DNA of 16,311 nt from Devosia sp. (GTDB taxonomy: Bacteria; Pseudomonadota; Alphaproteobacteria; Rhizobiales; Devosiaceae). Below, piece after piece: positions 7,662-14,530 of this stretch (positions are counted from its first letter, which is position 1; the number at the start of each line of letters is the position of its first letter). A program made the position numbers and the translations under genes. Location of the stretch: positions 1-16,311 of the forward strand of contig JAQGJI010000056.1 in the NCBI GenBank assembly GCA_028290685.1, written 5' to 3'. The notes under the pieces were generated by a model. It had not been told where the DNA came from and made no database searches. It saw only the letters and a program-made list of their open reading frames with translations.

Positions 7662-7709
7662 TGGCTGATCCTGGGCACGGTGATCATGTTCGGGCTGGCG
7701 CTGTGGCGT
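7662..7709 (+). other. possible scrap of a transporter membrane segment
   Basis: Sixteen codons in one plus-strand frame read as an ideal membrane helix end (WLILGTVIMFGLALWR). They sit between the SDR stub and the ATPase stub. It could be the last helix of an ABC permease that once preceded the ATPase, but a stretch this short may also be chance. Confidence 0.25.
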
Positions 7710-8142
7710 TGTCCTGCGCAAGGGGCTGGTGGATACCCCGCTCAATCTCTACAACCAGCCGCAGAATTTGTTTGTCGCCGGGTTCATCGGCGCGCCGAAC
7801 ATGAACTTCTTCAAGGCAGAGGCCAGAGGCGGCCTTGTCTCGCTGCCCGGAGGGGCGCAGGTGGCGGTTGCCCATGAAGGGCCCGTGACGCTCGGCCTGC
7901 GGCCGCAGCATCTGCGGCTGGCGCAGCCGGGGGAACGGGACATCGCCGCCAAGGTGCACCTGGTCGAGGCACTGGGTGCCGAAACGGTGGTGCATGCCAG
8001 CGTAAACGCTTCTCAACCGATCCTCACGGTTCTGGACGGTCAGCCGCAGATCGCGCGCGGCGCCCACATCCTCCTGGCGTTCGATGATGTGCATGTGCAC
8101 GTCTTCGACGCGTCCGGGCAAAGGATCAATCAAGAGCCCTAG
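7708..8142 (+). pseudogene. C-terminal remnant of a MalK/UgpC-type ABC ATPase
   Basis: The frame is open from 7684; similarity starts at VVLRKG and runs through DTPLNLYNQP and FVAGFIGAPNMNFF to a TOBE-type regulatory domain with LGLRPQHLRL, ending at TAG 8140-8142. This is about the last 140 residues of a family member of about 350 residues. Walker A, signature and Walker B motifs are all missing, so it cannot hydrolyse ATP. A few residues seem lost between KG and DTP. It is related to, but clearly different from, the intact ATPase at 11836-12894, so it is a remnant of a second importer, most simply that of the sulfoquinovose locus next door. No start codon with an SD is visible. Confidence 0.8.
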
Positions 8143-8161
8143 TACAGCGCACCCGATGGAA

Positions 8162-8195
8162 GCCTTTGGCAGGCAATGTGGCGCGCTGCCAAGGC
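8162..8195 (+). terminator. hairpin after the ATPase remnant
   Basis: GCCTT-t-GGCAG pairs with CTGCCAAGGC (10 bp with one bulged T) around a 13-nt loop, 19 nt after the ATPase-remnant stop. No U-run follows. It may be an old terminator that now insulates the operon downstream. Confidence 0.35.
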
Positions 8196-8266
8196 GGCCC
8201 CGGGGGTTGACCAGATCCCCTGCCCGCACTTTGTCCCGGGAGCGAAAACGCACGAGGCGGCGGGTT

Positions 8267-8282
8267 TTGCATACGAATGCAA
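8267..8282. promoter_or_regulatory. operator site 1 upstream of the ABC operon
   Basis: TTGCATACGAATGCAA, a near-perfect 16-bp palindrome (six matched bases each side) with a central CpG, as in LacI/GalR-family operators. It lies about 170 nt upstream of the binding-protein start codon. Site 2 is its exact reverse complement, 23 bp away centre to centre. Confidence 0.75.
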
Positions 8283-8289
8283 ATGGGTA

Positions 8290-8305
8290 TTGCATTCGTA
8301 TGCAA
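8290..8305. promoter_or_regulatory. operator site 2 upstream of the ABC operon
   Basis: TTGCATTCGTATGCAA, the exact reverse complement of site 1, separated from it by 7 nt. Together the two form a 39-nt inverted repeat. The 23-bp centre spacing is close to two helical turns, so two dimers could bind on nearly the same face. The TTGCAT halves could also serve as -35-like elements; no strong -10 was found. Confidence 0.75.
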
Positions 8306-8455
8306 TGCCGCTTACCAATTGTGGCGTGCGGAAGACAAATGGCTGGGACGGGGGCGTTGTCAAGGTGCCCCCAACCTGCCGCGGGAGCCTAAACGATAAC
8401 AGGGATGGTAGGCGCACTGACCCAGGGAAGCGCCGTTCACCGTCAGGAGAACGAA

Positions 8456-9694
8456 ATGAAGCTTATGTTGAAGACTACCGTCTCGCTTGGGGTCCTGTGC
8501 CTCACTGCCGGCGCTGCGTTTGCCGATTGCGGCATCGAGGGAGCCGGCTCGGTCCGCATTCTCTCCAACGACTTCGAGGCACTGCGCCTCGTCAACACCA
8601 CAGCCGCCGAGTGCGCCACCGATAGCCTCACCATCACGGCTAACGCCAATGCCGAACACAAGAACCTGCAAGTTCCGGCACTGTCCATCAATCCGGCTGA
8701 ATACACGGTCGCCGTTGTGGCCAACAACTCCATCGTGCCGCTGCTGAACGATGACCTGATCCGGCCGCTGGATGACCTGGTGGCTGAGTATGGCGCATCC
8801 CTGCAGCCCAACCAGCTGATCAAGATCGATGGCAAGACCATGGCCATCGCTTTCATGGGCAATGCGCAGCACCTGTTCTATCGCAAGGATATCCTGGACG
8901 CTGCCGGCGTGGCCGAGCCCAAGTCCTACGAAGACATCCTGGCTGCCGCCGAAGCGATCAAGGCTTCGGGCGCCATGGAATATCCGGTCGCCGCCTCGGT
9001 CAAGCCAGGCTGGGATCTGGCTGCTGAGTTCGTCAACGCCTATCTCGGTACCGGTGCCGAATTCTTTGCACCCGGTTCGGCCGAACTGGCGATCGACAAC
9101 GAGAATGGCCTCAAGGTCCTCGAGACCATGCGCGCCCTTACAGCATACATGGACCCGGACTACCTGACCTTTGACGCCAATGGCATCAAGGCCGAGTACG
9201 AAGCCGGCAATACGGCGATGATGGTGGAATGGGGCTCGCTGGCCGGCGCCATCATTGACGAAGAAGGCGCTGCCGAAGGGGTCGTTGCCAACACTGTGCT
9301 GGCAGCTGCCCCGACCATCGGTGGCGGTTCGATCCCGGCCGTTGCGCTGTGGTGGGACGGCTTTACCATCGCCAAGAACATCTCGGACGAAGACGCTGCC
9401 GCCTCCTTCCAGGCAATGGTGCACGGCATCAGCCCGGAAATGGTTGCGGCCAACCCGGCGGTCGCCACCTGGCTCGTCGCCGGTTATGAGCCCGGCCCGG
9501 CCGCCGTCGGCGTGATCGCCACTGCCAATGGCGGTGCCCGTGCCTATCCGATGCAGCCGTATATGGGCCTGCTGCACACCGCCCTTTCGGCTGAACTGGC
9601 CGAGTTCATGGCCGGCACCGAAGACGCTGCCCAGGCCTTGGCGGACGTCAAGGCTGCCTACGAAACCGCTGCCAGGGAAGGCGGCTACCTGTAA
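8456..9694 (+). CDS. periplasmic substrate-binding protein of an ABC importer
   Basis: A 412-residue family-1 (sugar/polyol class) extracellular binding protein. It starts with a clear Sec signal peptide: MKLMLK, a hydrophobic core, and cleavage after AFA (residue 23). The mature protein begins DCGIEGAGSVRILSNDFEAL. Typical features are the YRKDILDAAGV segment, a YEDILAAAEAI helix and a conserved MMVEWGS region where ligand contacts occur. ATG 8456 was chosen because it has a strong SD (AGGAGA, 5 nt spacing) and opens the signal peptide; the frame extends to 8405 without reason. It is the first gene of the operon and lies behind the paired operators with a leader of about 150 nt. The ligand is not readable. 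The operon's sulfonate dehydrogenase points to a glycerol-like sulfonate or a derivative. Confidence 0.92.
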   Translation: MKLMLKTTVSLGVLCLTAGAAFADCGIEGAGSVRILSNDFEALRLVNTTAAECATDSLTITANANAEHKNLQVPALSINPAEYTVAVVANNSIVPLLNDDLIRPLDDLVAEYGASLQPNQLIKIDGKTMAIAFMGNAQHLFYRKDILDAAGVAEPKSYEDILAAAEAIKASGAMEYPVAASVKPGWDLAAEFVNAYLGTGAEFFAPGSAELAIDNENGLKVLETMRALTAYMDPDYLTFDANGIKAEYEAGNTAMMVEWGSLAGAIIDEEGAAEGVVANTVLAAAPTIGGGSIPAVALWWDGFTIAKNISDEDAAASFQAMVHGISPEMVAANPAVATWLVAGYEPGPAAVGVIATANGGARAYPMQPYMGLLHTALSAELAEFMAGTEDAAQALADVKAAYETAAREGGYL

Positions 9695-9705
9695 GCCTGC
9701 AATCG

Positions 9706-9805
9706 GGATGCGGCGTCACTGCGCCGCATCCACTCAAGGACACCTCCCTGGCCGATGGGAGGTCGGGAGGGGTGGCGCGAGCCCCTCCATCGTGCCAGCC
9801 ACCCC
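9706..9805 (+). promoter_or_regulatory. cluster of intercistronic RNA hairpins after the binding-protein gene
   Basis: Starting 11 nt after the binding-protein stop there is a perfect 10-bp stem (GGATGCGGCG / CGCCGCATCC, 9706-9731). It is followed by ACCTCCC / GGGAGGT (9742-9763) and GGGGTGGC / GCCACCCC (9769-9805). An alternative pairing GGAGGGG / CCCCTCC (9766-9788) competes with the last one. A smaller CCTTCC / GGAAGG stem follows at 9817-9835. None has a U-run. Such structures commonly protect the upstream mRNA so that binding protein is made in excess over permeases. Confidence 0.6.
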
Positions 9806-9909
9806 GGGCACTTGATCCTTCCTGCAACGGGAAGGGTGTCGACCAGGACATCAGCTCAAGCTTGAGTCTCAGCGCATACTCGCCAGCTTTGCTTCCGAGG
9901 GGGGCTTCG

Positions 9910-10941
9910 ATGCCGCACAAGACATTTTTTGCCTTCATCCTGCCCTCGCTGGTCGCGATGGTCCTGTTTATCGCGCTGCCGATCGTGTCGGTCGTGGTGC
10001 AGAGCTTCCATGTCGAGCATGGCCGTATCCTGGTCGAGGTCGAGAACTGCCAGCCGTTCGGGGGCTGCACCAAGGAGACGCGGGTCGATACGGCGGCCAT
10101 GGCCGAACTCCAGGCGGCGCAGCCGATGGGCCAGTTCAACGGCTTTGGCACCTACCTCAATCGCAGCCACCTGGCGGTCGACGAGATCGGCGCCATCCTG
10201 TCGGACAACACCGGCTTCGGCAATATCGTGGCGCGCATCTACAACCTGCCCTTCTACAAGGCGCTGGCCTTCACCCTGGTGTTCTGCTTCGTTGTGACGC
10301 CGCTGGCCATGGCGCTGGGCTTTGCCATCGCGCTGGCGGTCAATGCGCTGCCCAAGGTGAGCAAGGGGCCGGTGATCTTCTTTTCGCTGCTGCCGATGAT
10401 CATCACGCCGCTGGTGGGATCGCTGATCCTGTACTGGATGATCCAGGCCAACGGCATCATCGGTGCGACGCTGCAGAACCTGTTCAACGATCCGACACTG
10501 TCGCTGCGCGCCTCGCCAGTGCTGACTTGGGCGTCGCTGCTGTTTTATGGCGTCTGGACCAATGCACCATTCAGCTTCGTGGTGTTCTATGCAGGGTTGC
10601 AGACCGTGCCGGGCGATACGCTGGAATCGGCGATGATCGACGGTGCTTCGCGCTGGGAGCGCATCCGCTACGTCATCATCCCGCATCTGGCGCCGCTTGC
10701 CACGTTTGTGGCGCTGGTACAGCTGATGGACAATTTCCGAGTCTTCGAGCCGATTGTCGGCTTTTCGGCAGAGGCCAATGCAACTTCACTGAGCTGGCTG
10801 ATCTTCAACGATCTCTCGGGCGATGCGCAACTGTTCGGTTCGGCCGGCGCCACCTCGGTCTTGACCATTGCCGGCGTCATCGTTCTGCTCATGCCGGTGC
10901 TGATCCGCACCTGGCGCGAATTCAACCACAAGGTGGTCTGA
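9910..10941 (+). CDS. ABC importer permease 1 (MalF/UgpA type)
   Basis: A 343-residue inner-membrane permease with about six membrane helices. The first (FFAFILPSLVAMVLFIALPI) is followed by a large periplasmic loop of about 100 residues, as in MalF-like subunits. The EAA coupling motif, which docks on the ATPase, is ESAMIDGASRWERIRYVIIP near residue 240. ATG 9910 has an SD (gaggggggc, about 6 nt spacing). The frame is open back to 9772, but that part has no SD and covers the hairpin region. The stop codon is 1 nt before permease 2, so the two are coupled. The large loop contains two cysteines (VENCQPFGGCTKET) that could form a disulfide. Confidence 0.92.
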   Translation: MPHKTFFAFILPSLVAMVLFIALPIVSVVVQSFHVEHGRILVEVENCQPFGGCTKETRVDTAAMAELQAAQPMGQFNGFGTYLNRSHLAVDEIGAILSDNTGFGNIVARIYNLPFYKALAFTLVFCFVVTPLAMALGFAIALAVNALPKVSKGPVIFFSLLPMIITPLVGSLILYWMIQANGIIGATLQNLFNDPTLSLRASPVLTWASLLFYGVWTNAPFSFVVFYAGLQTVPGDTLESAMIDGASRWERIRYVIIPHLAPLATFVALVQLMDNFRVFEPIVGFSAEANATSLSWLIFNDLSGDAQLFGSAGATSVLTIAGVIVLLMPVLIRTWREFNHKVV

Positions 10942-10942
10942 C

Positions 10943-11830
10943 ATGTCCGACGCTGCGATGACGCAACGCCGCCCGCTGCTGCTCAACCTGCTGATTGTCT
11001 CTTTCATAGTGATCTGGGTGGTGCTGGCCGCGTTCCCCTTCGTCTGGACGGTGTGGGGTTCGCTCAAGGTCGAGACCGACTTCTTCTCCCGCGAGAGCTG
11101 GTGGAACGCCATTGTGGGCACCTACACCCGGATCCAGACCGGCACCGCGTTTACGGGCGATGGCTATCATGGCGCCTGGATCACGCGTGAGTTCTGGCGC
11201 GCAGTCGGCAACACCGCGGTGGTCACGGTTTCGGTGACCGTGATTTCGCTGACATTGGGCACGCTGGGCGGATATGCCCTGGCGCGGTCGGGCCAGCGCT
11301 ATGCGTTCTGGATCCTGATCATCGCGCTGGTATTCCGCGCCATGCCTCATATCACCCTGGTCTCGGGGTACCTGCTGCCCTTCTTCCAGCTCAACATCTG
11401 GGGTGTACTGCCCACCTCGATCATCGTGCTGGTGGCGATCAACCAGCCCTTCACGCTGTGGATGCTGCACTCGTTCTTTCTCAGCATCCCCAAGGACCTC
11501 GACGAAAGCGCCATGGTGGATGGCTGCACCCGGTTCCAGGCCTTCCGCATGGTCATCATACCCGTGATGTGGCCAGGGGTGGTGACCACCGGGCTGTTCA
11601 GTTTCCTGCTGGCCTATAACGACTTTGCCGTCACCTCCATGCTGCTGAGCGCCGACAACCAGACCATGGTGCCCAAGATTTCAAGCTTCCTGGGCTCGGT
11701 GCAGGAGCAGGGTAACGTCATGTATGCCGTGGCCGCCGTGGTCTCGGCCACCGTGCCGCTCTTCATTCTCGTGCTGTTTTTTCAACGCCAGATCGTCTCG
11801 GGCCTCACGGCCGGCGCCGTTAAGGGATAA
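10943..11830 (+). CDS. ABC importer permease 2 (MalG/UgpE type)
   Basis: A 295-residue inner-membrane permease with six predicted helices, starting with LLNLLIVSFIVIWVVLAAFP. The EAA motif is ESAMVDGCTRFQAFRMVIIP near residues 190-210, followed by the usual GVVTTGLFSFLLAYNDF segment. It begins 1 nt after the first permease and ends 5 nt before the ATPase, which supports a single translation-coupled transport unit. Both permeases are full length. Confidence 0.93.
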   Translation: MSDAAMTQRRPLLLNLLIVSFIVIWVVLAAFPFVWTVWGSLKVETDFFSRESWWNAIVGTYTRIQTGTAFTGDGYHGAWITREFWRAVGNTAVVTVSVTVISLTLGTLGGYALARSGQRYAFWILIIALVFRAMPHITLVSGYLLPFFQLNIWGVLPTSIIVLVAINQPFTLWMLHSFFLSIPKDLDESAMVDGCTRFQAFRMVIIPVMWPGVVTTGLFSFLLAYNDFAVTSMLLSADNQTMVPKISSFLGSVQEQGNVMYAVAAVVSATVPLFILVLFFQRQIVSGLTAGAVKG

Positions 11831-11835
11831 AATTC

Positions 11836-12894
11836 ATGGCCCAGATCCGTCTCAAGAACGTCTCCAAGCGCTGGAACAACTTCATCGGCGTCGACAATTT
11901 CAACCTCGATATCGCCGACCAGGAGTTCCTGGTGCTGCTGGGCCCGTCCGGCTGCGGCAAGACCACGACCATGCGCATGATCGCCGGGCTGGAGGACATC
12001 ACCGAGGGAGAAATCTGGATCGGGGACCGGCTGGTCAACAAGCTCGAGCCAAAGGACCGTGACATCTCGATGGTGTTCCAGAGCTATGGGCTCTATCCGA
12101 ACATGACCGTCTACGAGAACATCCGCTTCCCGCTGAAGGTGCGCAAGGTGCCCCCCGCGCAGCACCACGAGCGGGTAATGGCGGCATCGAAAATGGTCGA
12201 GCTTGACGATTTCCTGCAGCGCCGCCCGGCGGCTTTGTCCGGGGGCCAGCGGCAGCGCGTGGCACTGGCCCGGGCCATCGTGCGTGAACCCAATGCCTTC
12301 TTGATGGACGAGCCGCTCTCGAACCTGGATGCCAAGCTGCGGGTCTCGACGCGGGCGCAGATCAAGAACCTGCACCACACGCTCAAGCGCACCACCATCT
12401 ACGTGACCCATGATCAGATCGAGGCCATGACCCTGGCCGACCGCGTCGTGGTCATGAGCAAGGGCCTGATCCAGCAGGTCGGCACACCCATGGAAATTTA
12501 CGACCGACCCGCCAATACGTTCGTTGCCAGCTTCATCGGCTCGCCGGCGATGAACCTGGTGCATGGCGACATCGCCGATGGCGTCTTCAGCGGCACCAAT
12601 ATCCGCATCGATGGATTGCCCAGATCCGCCCAGGGCGCGGTGACGCTGGGGTTCCGCGCCGAAGACGCCGTGCTGGCCGGCGAGCGGGGCCATATCGAAG
12701 CACCGATCTACTCGGTGGAGCTGCTTGGCGAAGCGACGATGATTTCCATGCGCGTGGCGGGCGAGCTGGTCTCGATCAAGGTGGGCAAAGACTACCGGGC
12801 CGAAATAGGCGATATCGTGAAGGTCAACATCGCTCCCGCCGCCTGCCGCCTGTTCGACAGGGCGAGCGGTTCGCGTATTGTGTCGGGCGAATAA
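11836..12894 (+). CDS. ABC importer ATPase (MalK/UgpC type)
   Basis: A 352-residue cytoplasmic ATPase that powers the importer. All motifs are intact: Walker A GPSGCGKT (36-43), Q-loop Q82 in MVFQSYGLYPN, signature LSGGQ (134-138), Walker B AFLMDE (154-159) and H-loop H192 in VTHDQ. A C-terminal TOBE-type domain (about 240-352) is present, as in MalK and UgpC; in some relatives it binds regulatory partners. The start at ATG 11836 lies 5 nt after permease 2, and the TAA stop is 1 nt before the amidase ATG. It is the functional counterpart of the remnant at 7708-8142 but not a recent copy of it. Confidence 0.95.
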   Translation: MAQIRLKNVSKRWNNFIGVDNFNLDIADQEFLVLLGPSGCGKTTTMRMIAGLEDITEGEIWIGDRLVNKLEPKDRDISMVFQSYGLYPNMTVYENIRFPLKVRKVPPAQHHERVMAASKMVELDDFLQRRPAALSGGQRQRVALARAIVREPNAFLMDEPLSNLDAKLRVSTRAQIKNLHHTLKRTTIYVTHDQIEAMTLADRVVVMSKGLIQQVGTPMEIYDRPANTFVASFIGSPAMNLVHGDIADGVFSGTNIRIDGLPRSAQGAVTLGFRAEDAVLAGERGHIEAPIYSVELLGEATMISMRVAGELVSIKVGKDYRAEIGDIVKVNIAPAACRLFDRASGSRIVSGE

Positions 12895-12895
12895 G

Positions 12896-14431
12896 ATGAG
12901 CGGGGAGCCTGGCTTGGCGATCGATCCTGATCACAACGAGCGGCGCATGGCCTTCGATGCCGCCGCGGCACGCCATGGTCTTTCCATGTCGGCCAGCGAG
13001 AGCGCCAGTGTCTACAAGCTCGCCGACTGGCTGAGCGAGGGCCTTGCGCGGCTCGACCCGGGGGCGGAGCCGGCCGATGGCGCGACAGCGCTCGACCTCA
13101 GCTTCATCGAACAGGGCGCGATGCTGCGCGATGGGCGGCTGACCTCGGTGGGGCTGATCGAGCTCCATCTTGCTCGTATTGCCGCGCGGGACAGTGCGTA
13201 TCGCAGTTTCTATGTGGTCGATGCCGAGCGTGCCCTGCTGGACGCTGCGCGCGCCGATGCCGAGCTCGCCGCGGGCCAGGATCGTGGTCCGCTCCATGGC
13301 ATTCCCGTCGGCATCAAGGACTTGATCGACGTGGCGGGCCTGCCGACCACCGCGGACGCTCCGGGCCGCGCCGGCGCCATCGCCCAGGCCAATGCCGAGG
13401 TGGTGGAACGGCTGGTGGCGGGTGGCGCGATCATCATCGGCAAGCTCGCGACTTATGAATGGGGAACCGTCGGCCCCGACAAGAGCGGACTGTTTCCGCC
13501 GGCCCGAAACCCCTGGAGCCTTGACCATATCACCGGCGGTTCCTCCTCCGGCAGCGCTGTGGCGGTATCTGGGGGCCTGCTGCGCACCACGCTGGGCACC
13601 GATACCGGTGGTTCGCTGCGCGGTCCGGCGTTTTATTGCGGCGTCGTGGGCCTCAAGCCAACCTTTGGTGCGGTCTCCAGGCAGGGCGTGCTTGGCATGT
13701 CCGCGAGCCTGGACCATGTCGGTCCGATCAGCGCGAGCGTGGCCGAAGCCGCCATGACGCTCGATGTCATTGCCGGCAGCACCGCCGCCAGCCTGATGGG
13801 CCAGCCCATCGCGGGCCTGCGCATCGGCTATGCGCGCAACTGGTTCGCCCAGGACAGCCAGACCATGCCAGCCGTTCTGACGGCAATGGATGGCGCCATG
13901 TCCACGCTGTCCGAACTGGGCGCGGTCATCGCCGAGGTCGAGTTGCCCGACTATCATGCCATAGAGGTGGCTGCGGCGGCGATCCTGCACCGCGAGAGCT
14001 TCGATTACCACGCAGCCGACTTGCGGGATCGCCCGCACGATTATGGCCGCCGCACCTTTCTCAGCCTGGCCGCCGGGGTGGCGGTCACCGATGCGGAGCT
14101 GGCACGGGCAAAACGTGCCGGCCGCGCGTTCCGCCAGGCGCTCGACCGGCTGCTCGGCAGCCATGATGCGCTGGTGACGGCGGGCGCCCTGTCGACTGCC
14201 CTGCTGGCCGCTCCTTTCGAGAAGGAAGCGGTGTGGACGCCGATGCGCACCATTGGCTTCAACGTCAGCGGCCATCCGGTGCTGGCGCTGCCCATCGGCT
14301 TCCACCAGCGGCTGCCGATCGGCATGCAGATCATCGGCCGGCATGGTGACGAGGCTCGCATCGTCCAGATCGGCGACGCTTTCGAGCGCTTCACCGACCA
14401 TTCGGTACAGCGACCGCCGCGCATCGACTGA
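12896..14431 (+). CDS. amidase-signature-family amidohydrolase
   Basis: A 511-residue amidase-signature enzyme, the usual length for the family (GatA, AtzF, allophanate hydrolase core). The Ser-cisSer-Lys triad is complete: K141 in VGIKDLIDVAG, S216 in ITGGSSSGSA and nucleophile S240 in DTGGSLRGPAF. The spacing (75 and 24 residues) equals that in well-studied members. No signal peptide is present, so it acts on imported substrate in the cytoplasm. The N-terminal 60 residues are unlike GatA and probably specific to a subfamily. ATG 12896 follows the ATPase TAA by one base; the TTG at 12878 inside the ATPase gene is less likely. It is in operon with a transporter and ahead of hpsN, so it probably hydrolyses an amide-containing form of the imported compound. 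The exact substrate is unknown, and a tRNA amidotransferase role is unlikely because no gatB/gatC is adjacent. Confidence 0.9.
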   Translation: MSGEPGLAIDPDHNERRMAFDAAAARHGLSMSASESASVYKLADWLSEGLARLDPGAEPADGATALDLSFIEQGAMLRDGRLTSVGLIELHLARIAARDSAYRSFYVVDAERALLDAARADAELAAGQDRGPLHGIPVGIKDLIDVAGLPTTADAPGRAGAIAQANAEVVERLVAGGAIIIGKLATYEWGTVGPDKSGLFPPARNPWSLDHITGGSSSGSAVAVSGGLLRTTLGTDTGGSLRGPAFYCGVVGLKPTFGAVSRQGVLGMSASLDHVGPISASVAEAAMTLDVIAGSTAASLMGQPIAGLRIGYARNWFAQDSQTMPAVLTAMDGAMSTLSELGAVIAEVELPDYHAIEVAAAAILHRESFDYHAADLRDRPHDYGRRTFLSLAAGVAVTDAELARAKRAGRAFRQALDRLLGSHDALVTAGALSTALLAAPFEKEAVWTPMRTIGFNVSGHPVLALPIGFHQRLPIGMQIIGRHGDEARIVQIGDAFERFTDHSVQRPPRID

Positions 14432-14479
14432 CGGGCAGAGCCATTTACGTGCCGGCAGTGACGGTTTCGATTTACACGT

Positions 14480-14495
14480 TTGCATACGTATGCAA
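14480..14495. promoter_or_regulatory. operator site 3, perfect palindrome upstream of hpsN
   Basis: TTGCATACGTATGCAA is a perfect 16-bp palindrome, differing from the 8267 site by one base. It lies in the 99-nt gap between the amidase and hpsN, 35 nt before the hpsN start. A TTTACA hexamer at 14471 could be a -35 with the palindrome in the spacer, so a repressor here would block an internal promoter. The -10 match is poor. Confidence 0.75.
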
Positions 14496-14530
14496 CATGG
14501 TTGCGACGGAAAGATTACGGAGAGCGACAA

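Noticed and set aside
8267..8305. Reading the two 16-bp repeats as a CRISPR or as an insertion-sequence end
   Set aside because: There are only two copies in inverted orientation with a 7-nt spacer, and a third single copy upstream of a related gene. Operator sites explain this better.
8360..9577. A 405-codon minus-strand frame opposite the binding-protein gene
   Set aside because: Antisense shadow; the plus-strand product has a clear signal peptide, SD and family features.
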